Source: Subtercola vilae (GTDB lineage: Bacteria > Actinomycetota > Actinomycetes > Actinomycetales > Microbacteriaceae). Taken from it: 60,655 nt of DNA. The stretch lies in NCBI RefSeq assembly GCF_004923255.1, contig NZ_QYRT01000021.1, forward strand, positions 1 to 60,655, read 5' to 3'. A model generated the notes under the pieces. It saw only the letters and a list, made by a program, of their open reading frames with translations. It ran no database searches and had not been told where the DNA came from. Positions 1-7,733 of the stretch are shown piece by piece. Position numbers and translations under genes: made by a program. Within the stretch, counting starts at the first letter, position 1. Every line of letters starts with the position of its first letter.

Positions 1-305
1 GGATGGGCGGGGCTGCAGAATTCGCCGCCGGTGGCGCGAGCGCAGTGGCACCCGGGGTCGGGGCAGAAAATGTTGTGCCCGACGGCATCAACCTGTGGAT
101 GCCCGTGGCCGACGAGCGCGCGGCGATGGTGGCTCTGGCGGCGAGCGGTATTCGGGTGGCGGCGGGGTCGTCGTTTCGGGCCGGGCCGAGCGATGACGGG
201 CACTCAGAACTGGGACAGCAGTATGTGAGGATCACGGCCGGTGCCGTGCGCGGCGATGTCGAGGAGGTCGCGGCGCTGCTCGCGGCGGCCTCGCGGCAGG
301 CGTAA
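1..305 (+). CDS. PLP-dependent aminotransferase / MocR-type regulator, C-terminal fragment
   Basis: Only the last ~100 residues lie in the window; the gene enters from the left edge and ends with TAA at 303-305. An ATG at position 3 is unlikely to be the true start, because the fragment resembles the C-terminal small domain of class I/II aminotransferases of the MocR kind. The visible features are a GINLWMPV strand, an LAASGIRVAAGSSF turn and a final QQYVRITAG strand before an alpha helix. In MocR proteins this domain follows a GntR winged helix and the PLP-binding domain, neither of which is visible here. A free-standing aminotransferase is equally possible. Family assignment is from pattern recognition only. 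Confidence 0.55.
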   Translation, partial: MGGAAEFAAGGASAVAPGVGAENVVPDGINLWMPVADERAAMVALAASGIRVAAGSSFRAGPSDDGHSELGQQYVRITAGAVRGDVEEVAALLAAASRQA

Positions 306-348
306 GCGCTGGCGGAAGCAGGCCGGGCGCGATGTCGCACCCCCGACC

Positions 349-354
349 TATGCT
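349..354 (+). promoter_or_regulatory. Leaderless -10 element (TATGCT) for the LLM oxidoreductase
   Basis: TATGCT fits TAnnnT and is followed by exactly 6 nt before the ATG at 361, so transcription probably starts at or next to the start codon. No convincing Shine-Dalgarno sequence is present. Confidence 0.5.
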
Positions 355-360
355 GTGAGC

Positions 361-1284
361 ATGCGTTACGGAATCGTCATCCTCCCCCAAGACCGCTGGG
401 CCGACGGGCGCCGCAAATGGGTTGAGGCCGAGCAATTGGGCTTCGACCACGCGTTCACGTACGACCACTTGTCGTGGCGCTCGCTGGCTGGCGAGCCCTG
501 GGGTTCAACGATTGTCACGCTCACTGCCGCTGCGGTGGTGACCGAGCGCATTCGGCTTGGCACCTTTGTCTCGTCGCCGAACTTTCGGCATCCGGTGCCC
601 TTCGCGAAAGACGTGGCGTCGCTCGACGATGTGTCGGGCGGCCGGTTCACGCTCGGTTTCGGCTCGGGCGGCACCGGGTTCGACGCATTCGTGCTCGGCC
701 AGCAGGCCCTCAGTGCGCGGCAACGCCACGAGCGGTTCGCCGAATTCGTCGAGTTGCTCGATGCGCTGCTGCGCTTCGAGGCTCCGGATGCCCGGGCGGG
801 CGAAACTCGGGGCGCCGACGTCGAACCCCCGTACGGCATCAGCTTCGATGGCACCTGGTACACCGCACACGAGGCCCGCATGGTGGGGCGTGCGGCGCAG
901 CAGCCGCGGGTTCCGCTGGTGTTGGCGGCGAATGGCCCGAAGGGGCTCGGGCTGGTGGCGCAGTTCGGGCAGGGCTGGGTCACAACGGGGGCCGAGGGGG
1001 CGACGGGCGAGGAGTGGTGGCGGTCGGTCGAGTCGCTCTCCGGCCGTCTCGACGACGCCGCGGAGGCCGCCGGGCGTGACCCCGGCAGCATCGACCGGTA
1101 CCTGTCGGTCGACTCGGGCGGGCAGTACGCCCTGCAGAGTGTGGGGGCGTTCGAGGAGATCGTGGGGCGGGCCTCCGGTGCCGGGTTCACCGACGTGATC
1201 ACCCACTGGCCGCGGGCCGACGGCATCTACGCGGGATCGGAAGATGTGCTGAGCGAGGTGGCGTCGAGGTTCGTGCGCAGCTGA
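361..1284 (+). CDS. LLM class F420-dependent oxidoreductase
   Basis: A 307-residue luciferase-like monooxygenase-fold protein. It begins MRYGIVILPQDRW and has the family signatures EAEQLGFDHAFTYDHL near residue 23, RIRLGTFVSSPNFRHPVPFAKDV near 65 and GRFTLGFGSGGTGFD near 95. The fold binds F420 or FMN; F420 is favoured by the adjacent F420 biosynthesis genes (inference). The ATG at 361 was chosen over longer in-frame starts because the TIM-barrel first strand begins there and a TAnnnT box lies 6 nt upstream. The substrate is unknown. cofD follows 29 nt downstream and may be co-transcribed. Confidence 0.85.
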   Translation: MRYGIVILPQDRWADGRRKWVEAEQLGFDHAFTYDHLSWRSLAGEPWGSTIVTLTAAAVVTERIRLGTFVSSPNFRHPVPFAKDVASLDDVSGGRFTLGFGSGGTGFDAFVLGQQALSARQRHERFAEFVELLDALLRFEAPDARAGETRGADVEPPYGISFDGTWYTAHEARMVGRAAQQPRVPLVLAANGPKGLGLVAQFGQGWVTTGAEGATGEEWWRSVESLSGRLDDAAEAAGRDPGSIDRYLSVDSGGQYALQSVGAFEEIVGRASGAGFTDVITHWPRADGIYAGSEDVLSEVASRFVRS

Positions 1285-1313
1285 CACCCGCGGTGGGGTG
1301 CGAAAATTACAGT

Positions 1314-2351
1314 GTGAAGATAACTGTTCTGGCCGGTGGCGTCGGTGGCGCCAAATTCCTTCGAGGTTTGCGGGAGCATCTTCGGGCAACCCTGCCTGAC
1401 GGGCAGGGCGGCACGACAGCCGAGATCACGGCCATCGTCAACACGGGCGACGACCTGTGGCTCACGGGCCTCCGCGTCTGCCCCGACCTCGACTCGATCA
1501 TGTACACGCTCGGCGGCGCGAACGACGAAGAGCGCGGCTGGGGCCGTCACGGCGAATCGGAGCGGGTCAGCACCGAACTCACCGAATACGGGGTCGGATG
1601 GCCGTGGTTCACCCTCGGCGACCTCGACCTCGGCACCCACATCACCCGATCGCACCTGCTGCGCGAGGGCCGCACGCTGTCAGAGGCCACTGCGCATGTG
1701 GCTGCGCGGTGGAACCTCGGTATCACGCTGCTGCCGATGAGCGATCAGCCGGTGGAGACGCATGTGGTGGTGGCGGGCGAGGGTGCTGGCGACGGCGGTG
1801 CGGCCGGCGGTGCAGGCGCTGGTGCTGAGCGCAGCATGCACTTCGAGGAGTGGTGGGTGCGGTACCGCGCCGGGCTGCCGGCGGTGCGGTTCGAGCAGCG
1901 GGGGCTCGAGGAATCCGTGGCTGCGCCGGGGGTGGTCGAAGCGATACTCGGGGGCGACGTGGTGCTGGTGGCACCGTCGAATCCAGTGGTCTCGATCGGA
2001 ACGATTCTGACAGTGCCGGGCATCCGGAGCGCCCTCGAAAACACAGCGGCTCCGATTGTGGGGGTCTCGCCGATCATCTCGGGGGCGGCTGTGCGCGGCA
2101 TGGCGCATGCGTGCCTGAGCGCCATTGGGGTGGCAACGGCGGCCGACGCGGTGGGGCTACACTACGGGGCGCGGGCGAGCGGAGGGTTGCTCGATGCATG
2201 GTTGGTCGACGAGAGCGATTCGGGGCTGCTGCCGGGGCTAGCTGAGGCGGGGCTCCGGGTGGTGGCGGTTCCGTTGTGGATGAACTCGGTCGAGCACGCG
2301 GCGGCGCTTGCTGGTGCCGCTCTGGCGGAGGCGGCTCTGCTGCGCGCGTGA
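1314..2351 (+). CDS. cofD: 2-phospho-L-lactate transferase (CofD/FbiA)
   Basis: A 345-residue enzyme that transfers the activated 2-phospholactate (or phosphoenolpyruvate) moiety onto the riboflavin-derived precursor Fo, giving F420-0 or its dehydro form. The sequence shows the N-terminal VLAGGVGGAKFLRGL nucleotide-binding start, INTGDD-like VNTGDDLWLTGL, CPDLDSIMYTLGG, and near the C-terminal third VAPSNPVVSIGTIL. All are typical of CofD. The GTG at 1314 puts the family start (VKITVLAGG) at the N-terminus; an earlier GTG at 1293 adds only seven non-conserved residues. A Gly/Ala-rich insertion of about 20 residues near residue 155 is unusual. cofC and cofE lie nearby on the other strand. Confidence 0.93.
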   Translation: MKITVLAGGVGGAKFLRGLREHLRATLPDGQGGTTAEITAIVNTGDDLWLTGLRVCPDLDSIMYTLGGANDEERGWGRHGESERVSTELTEYGVGWPWFTLGDLDLGTHITRSHLLREGRTLSEATAHVAARWNLGITLLPMSDQPVETHVVVAGEGAGDGGAAGGAGAGAERSMHFEEWWVRYRAGLPAVRFEQRGLEESVAAPGVVEAILGGDVVLVAPSNPVVSIGTILTVPGIRSALENTAAPIVGVSPIISGAAVRGMAHACLSAIGVATAADAVGLHYGARASGGLLDAWLVDESDSGLLPGLAEAGLRVVAVPLWMNSVEHAAALAGAALAEAALLRA

Positions 2352-2394
2352 CGGCGGCGGGTGCGACGCCGAAGTGATGGCGGCGCTGAAGGGT

Positions 2395-3429
2395 TCAGCG
2401 CATTCCCGCTGCCTTGGTTGGGAGGGATGCTGGAGCGAAGAAGTCCTCCAGCACGGCGTCGGGGCGCTCGATATGGCCGAAGTGGCCAGCGCCTTCGACG
2501 GTGTGGGCCGTGAAGTCCGGAATCACAGCATCCAGAAGCGCGTCGTCTGAGTCGGCGACGAAGACGTCTGCGCTGCCGTGCAGGGCGAGAACGGGGCACC
2601 GGATGCCCGCCCACACCCGCGCGGCGTCATACTGCCCCGCCCGGGCGGAGGCCTCGGCGAACGACCTCGGGCGGGCCTCTTCGGCGAGTGCCTGCATCAC
2701 GGTCGCGTCGACGGAGTGCGGGTGAGCGAACAGCGGACTCATGACGAGGCGAAAGAGCCGCGTGTCGCCGGTCGCGTTCACCAGCCGAGTGCCTGAGCGG
2801 CCGAGCGCCGCCAGAGTGCGCATGACGAAGAGCATTCCGATGTACGCCGGCAGCCCTCGAAAACGGCGGATCGGATGCCGCACACTCTCGATGACCGAGA
2901 AGGTGGTCGCGGAAACCAGCAGAACCTTCTCGGTTGCCCGCGGCTCGTGCGCGGCGAGGTCGAGTGCGACGAAGCCGCCGAGCGAATGGCCGAGGAGCAC
3001 CCAACTGTCGTAGCCGAGCGCTCGAGTCACCTCGGCGACCGAACTGGAGATGGCCTCGATCGTGCGCTGGTTGGGATCTGCTGGCAGAGCGGTGTCGCCC
3101 CAGCCGGGCAGGTCGGGGATGACGAGGTCGCCGAGATCGAGCCCGGCGCGGCGGGCGGCCTGCAGCAGCGGGGTGAAGGTCGACCAGGATCCGGCGGCTC
3201 CGTGCAGCAGCACGAGGGCGGTTCGCGGCAGCGCGGCGGGCGGCAGCGAGGTGGGCGGTGCGGGAAGGCTGGGCGCGACAGATCCGGTACGAGGTACCAG
3301 AGTCGCAGGTGTCGCGGTGTGCCGCACCGTGACAGCGCCAGCACCGGTGGCGATGACGGAGGTCTTGAGGCCGAAACATCCGGGGTCGGCCACAATACCG
3401 AATGGCGCGTACCCCCTGTCGCCCGTCAT
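2395..3429 (-). CDS. Alpha/beta hydrolase fold protein
   Basis: A 344-residue hydrolase. It shows the oxyanion-hole region LLHGAAGSWSTF near residue 90, PDLPGWGDT, nucleophile elbow GHSLGG near residue 155, acid region LHGSADVFV and catalytic His in GAGHFGHIE near the C-terminus. The first ~75 residues are a Pro/Ala-rich extension that is not part of the fold. The ATG at 3429 is preceded by GAGGGAG. A far longer frame extends upstream to 4422 but lies over the opposite-strand gene at 3547-4473 and has no hydrolase similarity, so it was not used. It converges with cofD, with a 43-nt gap. Substrate unknown. Confidence 0.85.
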   Translation of the reverse strand: MTGDRGYAPFGIVADPGCFGLKTSVIATGAGAVTVRHTATPATLVPRTGSVAPSLPAPPTSLPPAALPRTALVLLHGAAGSWSTFTPLLQAARRAGLDLGDLVIPDLPGWGDTALPADPNQRTIEAISSSVAEVTRALGYDSWVLLGHSLGGFVALDLAAHEPRATEKVLLVSATTFSVIESVRHPIRRFRGLPAYIGMLFVMRTLAALGRSGTRLVNATGDTRLFRLVMSPLFAHPHSVDATVMQALAEEARPRSFAEASARAGQYDAARVWAGIRCPVLALHGSADVFVADSDDALLDAVIPDFTAHTVEGAGHFGHIERPDAVLEDFFAPASLPTKAAGMR

Positions 3430-3534
3430 CACTGTCACTCCCTCTCTTCGCAGCGGAAACCTCTTGGGTTTGCCTTTCCCGCCCCGCCTTACAGTCGCGC
3501 GCCCATCGAGGGGGCGGCTGGTGAGGTGGGTTCG

Positions 3535-3540
3535 TACGAT
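3535..3540 (+). promoter_or_regulatory. Leaderless -10 element (TACGAT) for the gene at 3547
   Basis: TACGAT is followed by GGGAGG (6 nt) and the GTG at 3547. The six-base spacer could also serve as a Shine-Dalgarno sequence, although it would abut the start codon. Confidence 0.45.
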
Positions 3541-3546
3541 GGGAGG

Positions 3547-4473
3547 GTGAGCGAAGCAGAGCGGTTCCAAGAGGCCGTGCAGTTGGAGGAACGGGCGCAG
3601 TTGGAGGAACGGGCGCAGTTCGAGCAGAGGGTGCGGCGGGCATCCGGAGACCTGACGGGCGCCGGGAGCGCGGCGGAAGCCGAGCGAGTGCTCCGGGAAC
3701 TGCTGCCCGATCTGGTGCGCGAGCTTCAGTTCGACCGCGCGGCCGGGAGTTTCGGGGCGTGGGGGCTGTCGACGGTGATCGACGAGAACCTCGGGGTGCC
3801 CGTGATCGGGCGGGCGCTGTTCGAGGCGCTGCACGCGCTGGCCGGGGTGGGTGCAGCGTGGCCGGTGGGCAACGCCGGGCTGCTGCACGTGTACGGGTAC
3901 CTGCTGTCGACGGTTCAGACTCCGTACGGGTTGAAGCGCGAGCGGTGGCTGAGCGTCGAGCTGGGGCGGGCGCTCGGGCAGCCGGGCGGGTTTCTGGGGC
4001 CTCTCACTGCATCGGCAGACACGAATACGACGCTGCCGTCGGTCGGTGCGAGTGCGGGTGCAGGTGCGGGTGCAGCTGAGAGTGCAGGTGCTGGGAAGAG
4101 TGCGACGGCGGGCGGGGTGGATGCTCCGCGGGGGCTCGTGGCCGGCATAACATCGGCCGTGCATCCGGTGCTCACGGCTCCCGGGCACCAGTCTGCAGCA
4201 CAAGCGTTCATCGACGAGCTGGCCGGCGAGGAGCGCGAGGATGTGGCGCGGGCCGTTCTCGTATCGGCGGCCGGATGCCAAGCGGTGGTCTACGGCATCA
4301 CGACGGGGTCGACGATGCGAGTGATCACGGCGTTTCCGATCGCGGCTTCGACGTCGGTCGCTGAGTGGATCGAGCGATTCACCGCAGAACCTCCGCGCCT
4401 GCGGTTCAACGCAGTGGGCCACGAGCTGCCGGCGCGCTCGGCGCTTGCCGAACGGGTCGTGACGCGCCTCTGA
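3547..4473 (+). CDS. Conserved hypothetical protein, unrecognised
   Basis: A 308-residue, probably cytoplasmic protein with no signal peptide or membrane segment. The N-terminus carries three near-identical six-residue units (QLEERA, QLEERA, QFEQRV; residues 12-29) likely to form a charged helix. The middle is well conserved in appearance (GLSTVIDENLGVPVIGRALF, WPVGNAGLLHVYGYLLSTVQTPYGLKRERW). An Ala/Gly/Ser-rich linker near residues 160-195 separates it from a C-terminal domain ending in RFNAVGHELPARSALAERVV. The GTG at 3547 begins this domain architecture. It sits between the alpha/beta hydrolase and cofC. No function can be assigned; I cannot tell whether it belongs to the F420 cluster. 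Confidence 0.75.
   Translation: MSEAERFQEAVQLEERAQLEERAQFEQRVRRASGDLTGAGSAAEAERVLRELLPDLVRELQFDRAAGSFGAWGLSTVIDENLGVPVIGRALFEALHALAGVGAAWPVGNAGLLHVYGYLLSTVQTPYGLKRERWLSVELGRALGQPGGFLGPLTASADTNTTLPSVGASAGAGAGAAESAGAGKSATAGGVDAPRGLVAGITSAVHPVLTAPGHQSAAQAFIDELAGEEREDVARAVLVSAAGCQAVVYGITTGSTMRVITAFPIAASTSVAEWIERFTAEPPRLRFNAVGHELPARSALAERVVTRL
3580..3633 (+). repeat. 18-bp coding tandem repeat, three units
   Basis: Units at 3580-3597 and 3598-3615 are identical (encoding QLEERA). The third, 3616-3633, is diverged (QFEQRV). The period of 18 nt preserves the frame. Confidence 0.85.
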
Positions 4474-4497
4474 TCAGAAACTGCAGCGGGGCGCGGG

Positions 4498-5325
4498 TCA
4501 GAGGGCCGCATCGGTCACGCGACCGAGCAGCTCGGCCGTGCGGGGCCCAAGTGCACCCGACGCCACAGCGGCCACGTCGGCCGGGGTGTCGACGTCGCGG
4601 CGGAGGCTCGACGTGAGTGGCACGTCGAGCGGCACGAGCCCAGCCGCCGAATGACGGGCCGCCGAGGCGCCACCGAACAGAGGCCGCAGTGGTTCGCCCG
4701 GGCGAGCCGCAATCGTGGTGGTTCCGGTGCCGTCGGCGTCGGCGACGAAGGAGCGCGGATGCCCGGCCGCGCGACCGAGCGCGTCGACGACGTCGGCCGT
4801 GTCGAGCGTGGGCAGGTCGGCGGTCATCACGGCGACCCCGGCCGCGGGCCAGCTCCCTCGAGCGAAACGCAGTCCGTCGGCGATGGCGGCGTTGAGACCC
4901 GAACCAGCGTCGGGAATCACCTCGACGCGCAGAGGGGACTCTTCAGCGCCCCGACCGAACGCCCCGCCGGCATCGCGCGCACCGGCGCGAAGCGGAAGAG
5001 GTATTGCGTCGATCACGGCGCCACGGCCGAGCGCCTTGGCCGAGCCGGACTCGGCGTCGCGCCCGCTGCCCTTACCACCGCCACGCACGGGCGCCGCGTC
5101 GAGCCCCGCCAGGGCCGCCGCCGAGGCGGGGTCGTTCGTGACGATGACGACGGCGAGAACATCCGGGGCCCGCAGAATGGCGTCGACAGTGTCGAGCGCA
5201 AAGGCGAGCGCCAGGTCACGGCGCTCTGCGACGCTAAGGGGAAAGCTTGCGAGGCGCGACTTCGACTCGTTCGAGCCTTTGACGGGCACGACGACGACCC
5301 AGCGGAGGGCAGCGAAGGCTGTCAC
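4498..5325 (-). CDS. cofC: 2-phospho-L-lactate (or PEP) guanylyltransferase (CofC/FbiD)
   Basis: A 275-residue nucleotidyltransferase that activates 2-phospholactate or phosphoenolpyruvate with GTP for CofD. Visible motifs are [17 protein letters not shown] at the N-terminus (G-x-x-x-x-K-S-R-L nucleotide-binding loop), [18 protein letters not shown] and MTADLPTL. An Ala/Gly-rich insertion of about 50 residues (near residues 80-130) makes it longer than the ~210 residues usual for the family. The start is GTG at 5325, overlapping the cofE stop by 4 nt (GTGA), so translation is probably coupled. It is the last gene of the fgd-like/cofE/cofC operon. Confidence 0.92.
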   Translation of the reverse strand: MTAFAALRWVVVVPVKGSNESKSRLASFPLSVAERRDLALAFALDTVDAILRAPDVLAVVIVTNDPASAAALAGLDAAPVRGGGKGSGRDAESGSAKALGRGAVIDAIPLPLRAGARDAGGAFGRGAEESPLRVEVIPDAGSGLNAAIADGLRFARGSWPAAGVAVMTADLPTLDTADVVDALGRAAGHPRSFVADADGTGTTTIAARPGEPLRPLFGGASAARHSAAGLVPLDVPLTSSLRRDVDTPADVAAVASGALGPRTAELLGRVTDAAL

Positions 5326-6116
5326 TGGCTCGCGGCCAGCCCGGCGAGGTATCCGGCCTCGTAGCCGTCGGCGAAGCCCTGCGCGAGGGCTTCGTCGGTG
5401 CCGAGCCGAAACATGTCGGTGGGCCCGGTGCGGTTCAGGGCGCGCGCCGGGGTGTCGAGCGACTCGGTGACGAAGTGCGCGAGCCCACGCACGAGCGCCA
5501 CGGGAACACCCGTCGCCTTGCCCTTGACGAGGTCTGCGGCGGCCGCGATCTCGTCGCCGACAGCCATCTGGGTCACCTGCAGCGTCTGGCCGAAAGTGTC
5601 GACGCCGCCACGCAGGTCGTCGACCACCGAGACCCCGGCCGAGCCGATGGCGGCGTCGGTCTGGCCTTCTCGCCAGGCGCGGCCCAAGGTGTCAGAGACG
5701 ACGATTCCGAGGCGCACGCCGAACCTCTGGCGAAGAGCGGTGGCGAGGCGACGGGCCGACGCGTCGGGGTCGATGGGCAGCAGCAGCACGGTTCCCGCGG
5801 GGGTGTTGCTGGCGTCGACTCCGGCCGCGGCCTGAACGATGCCCTGGCGATTCTCGACGATGCGGGTGATGCCGCCCGGATGCTCGCGGGTGGCCACCAC
5901 GCGCACGGTTTCGGCGGTGATGGCGTCTTCGCGGTCATCCGCTCGCACAGACCTGCCCTCGGCCTTGGAGACGATCTTGCTGGTCACGACAAGAATGTCG
6001 CCGTCGGCTGGAGCAACGTCGCCCGCTGCCACGGCATCGCCGATGATGACGTCGAGCGCGTCTCCCGCGCTGATCTCGTCTATGCCCTCAACGGCATATA
6101 TCGATACCGAGCCCAT
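5322..6116 (-). CDS. cofE: Coenzyme F420-0:L-glutamate ligase (CofE)
   Basis: A 264-residue GTP-dependent ligase that adds gamma-linked glutamates to F420-0. Family landmarks are [18 protein letters not shown] near residue 40, [23 protein letters not shown] near 85, [32 protein letters not shown] and [15 protein letters not shown]. It has only the CofE domain; the C-terminal nitroreductase-like domain that makes mycobacterial FbiB bifunctional is absent. The ATG at 6116 overlaps the upstream stop as TGATG. An upstream in-frame ATG (6164) would overlap that gene by 49 nt and adds an Arg-rich, non-conserved stretch. Confidence 0.94.
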   Translation of the reverse strand: MGSVSIYAVEGIDEISAGDALDVIIGDAVAAGDVAPADGDILVVTSKIVSKAEGRSVRADDREDAITAETVRVVATREHPGGITRIVENRQGIVQAAAGVDASNTPAGTVLLLPIDPDASARRLATALRQRFGVRLGIVVSDTLGRAWREGQTDAAIGSAGVSVVDDLRGGVDTFGQTLQVTQMAVGDEIAAAADLVKGKATGVPVALVRGLAHFVTESLDTPARALNRTGPTDMFRLGTDEALAQGFADGYEAGYLAGLAASQ

Positions 6117-7117
6117 CAACGCACCACCTTCGGCAGTACGTCGCGCCCGAAGGTCTCGATCCATTCTGCTTGGTTGCGCCCCACATTATGCAGGTAGATG
6201 CGATCGAACCCGAGGTCGGCGAATCGCTGGATGTACGCCCTGTGCTCATCGGGTTCACTCGACACCAGCAGCCGCCCCTCGAAGTCTTCGGGGCGAACCA
6301 TCTTGGCCATCTGCTCGAACTCGAACGGTGAACGGATGTCGGCCTTCGCGAACCGCATGCCGCCATTCGGCCACTCGACCAGCGCGTTCGTGAGCGCTTC
6401 TTCATAGGTGGGCGCCCACGAGAGGTGCAACTGGAGCACCTTCGGCATACCGGCGGGGTCTTTGCCCACCTCGCGAGCGCCGTCGGCGAACCGGCTGAAC
6501 AGCCCGGCGATCTTCTCGATGGGTGCGCCGACGGTGATGAGGCCGTCTGCGTGACGACCGGCTCGGCGCGCCGTCACCGGGCCCGAGGTTGCGACGAGAA
6601 TCTCGGGAGCGACGAGCGGCATGGTCCAGAGCCGGGTCGACTCGAGAGTGAAGTAGTCGCCGCGGTGTTTGACGTCGCGGCCGGCGAGCGAGGCAGTGAA
6701 CAGTTTGCTGATGATGTCGACGGCCTCGAACATCCGGTTGATGCGTTCGGGGGCCTCTGGCCAGTACTGGCCGACGATGTGCTCGTTCAGCGCTTCTCCC
6801 GAGCCGAGGCCGAGCCAGTGCCGGCCGGGGTACATCGCGCCCATCGTCGCACTCGCCTGCGCGATCATCGCCGGGTGCCAGCGAAACGTCGGAGCAGTGA
6901 CTCCGGGGCCGAAATCGCCTGACGTTCGCTCGCCGAGCGCGGTGAGAACGTTCCAGACGAATGAGCTCTGGCCCTGCTGGGGCACCCACGGTTGAAAGTG
7001 ATCGGTCGCCATGGTGCCCGAGAAACCGTGCTTCTCGGCGAGAGCGGCGAGCGCCACGGCCTCTGTCGGGTGAAACTGTTCGAGCATGGCGGCGTAGCCG
7101 ATCGACAGTTCACTCAT
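6116..7117 (-). CDS. LLM class F420-dependent oxidoreductase, glucose-6-phosphate dehydrogenase (Fgd)-like
   Basis: A 333-residue TIM-barrel protein of the F420-dependent Fgd-like subgroup. It starts [20 protein letters not shown] and shows the MATDHFQPW segment near residue 37, [37 protein letters not shown] and [14 protein letters not shown], all close to Fgd/TIGR03557-type proteins. Fgd reduces F420 with glucose-6-phosphate; whether this paralogue uses that substrate cannot be read from sequence. It is the first gene of the operon with cofE and cofC, joined by 1-nt and 4-nt overlaps, which places a cofactor user and two biosynthetic enzymes in one transcript. Confidence 0.88.
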   Translation of the reverse strand: MSELSIGYAAMLEQFHPTEAVALAALAEKHGFSGTMATDHFQPWVPQQGQSSFVWNVLTALGERTSGDFGPGVTAPTFRWHPAMIAQASATMGAMYPGRHWLGLGSGEALNEHIVGQYWPEAPERINRMFEAVDIISKLFTASLAGRDVKHRGDYFTLESTRLWTMPLVAPEILVATSGPVTARRAGRHADGLITVGAPIEKIAGLFSRFADGAREVGKDPAGMPKVLQLHLSWAPTYEEALTNALVEWPNGGMRFAKADIRSPFEFEQMAKMVRPEDFEGRLLVSSEPDEHRAYIQRFADLGFDRIYLHNVGRNQAEWIETFGRDVLPKVVR

Positions 7118-7218
7118 ACGTCAATCCTGCCATCCCGTCGCACAGTGACGCCCCGGCAGCCCTACAGCACTGCAACCTGCCAGCCCCGCCTCGCGGCAGC
7201 ATGGAAACCGATCCGCCC

Positions 7219-7704
7219 TCAGGCGTGCGACGCCAGAAACTCAGCGACCGCAGCGGGAACGTACGGCGACACGTCTCCGCCGAGCCCCGCCACCTGCCGC
7301 ACCAACGAACTCGACACGTGCGCGTGCGCCGGGTCGGGCAGCAGAAACACGGTCTCAACCCCGGCGAGGTTACGGTTCACGATCGCCATCGGTGTCTCGT
7401 ACGCCACATCGACCTGCGAGCGAATGCCCTTGACCAGCACTGTCGCCCCCACCTCGACGCAGTAGTCGACCAGCAGCCCCATGCTCCATGACGTGACGAC
7501 GATGTTCGACGGCAACCCCCCGTCGGCGATGGCCTTCTGAATGAGCACCACCCGCTGGGCAATAGGCAGCAGCGCGGTCTTCCCGGGGTTGTGCACCACG
7601 ACCACGTGCACCTCGTCGAAGATGCCGGCTGCGCGGGCAATCACATCGAGGTGCCCGAGGGTCACCGGATCGAAGGAACCTGGGACAACCGCAATGGTGC
7701 TCAT
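7219..7704 (-). CDS. coaD: Phosphopantetheine adenylyltransferase
   Basis: A 161-residue enzyme that joins ATP and 4'-phosphopantetheine to give dephospho-CoA, the penultimate step of CoA synthesis. The N-terminal [17 protein letters not shown] contains the T/H-x-G-H nucleotidyltransferase motif, [13 protein letters not shown] binds phosphopantetheine, and [22 protein letters not shown] is the ISSTxxR region. Length and motifs are canonical. The gene lies just downstream of recG on the same strand (29-nt gap) but has its own putative -10 element. Confidence 0.97.
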   Translation of the reverse strand: MSTIAVVPGSFDPVTLGHLDVIARAAGIFDEVHVVVVHNPGKTALLPIAQRVVLIQKAIADGGLPSNIVVTSWSMGLLVDYCVEVGATVLVKGIRSQVDVAYETPMAIVNRNLAGVETVFLLPDPAHAHVSSSLVRQVAGLGGDVSPYVPAAVAEFLASHA

Positions 7705-7710
7705 GCCCTC

Positions 7711-7716
7711 AGGCTA
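7711..7716 (-). promoter_or_regulatory. Leaderless -10 element (TAGCCT) for coaD
   Basis: On the reverse strand TAGCCT is followed by GAGGGC (6 nt) and the coaD ATG. GAGGG could alternatively act as a ribosome binding site. Confidence 0.45.
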
Positions 7717-7733
7717 CCAACCCCGGCCGACCA

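Noticed and set aside
2395-4422. A 675-codon open frame on the reverse strand that includes the alpha/beta hydrolase
   Set aside because: Only the last 344 codons resemble a hydrolase. The upstream part lies antisense to the gene at 3547-4473 and is Arg/Pro-rich, typical of GC-rich shadow frames. A good start with GAGGGAG exists at 3429.
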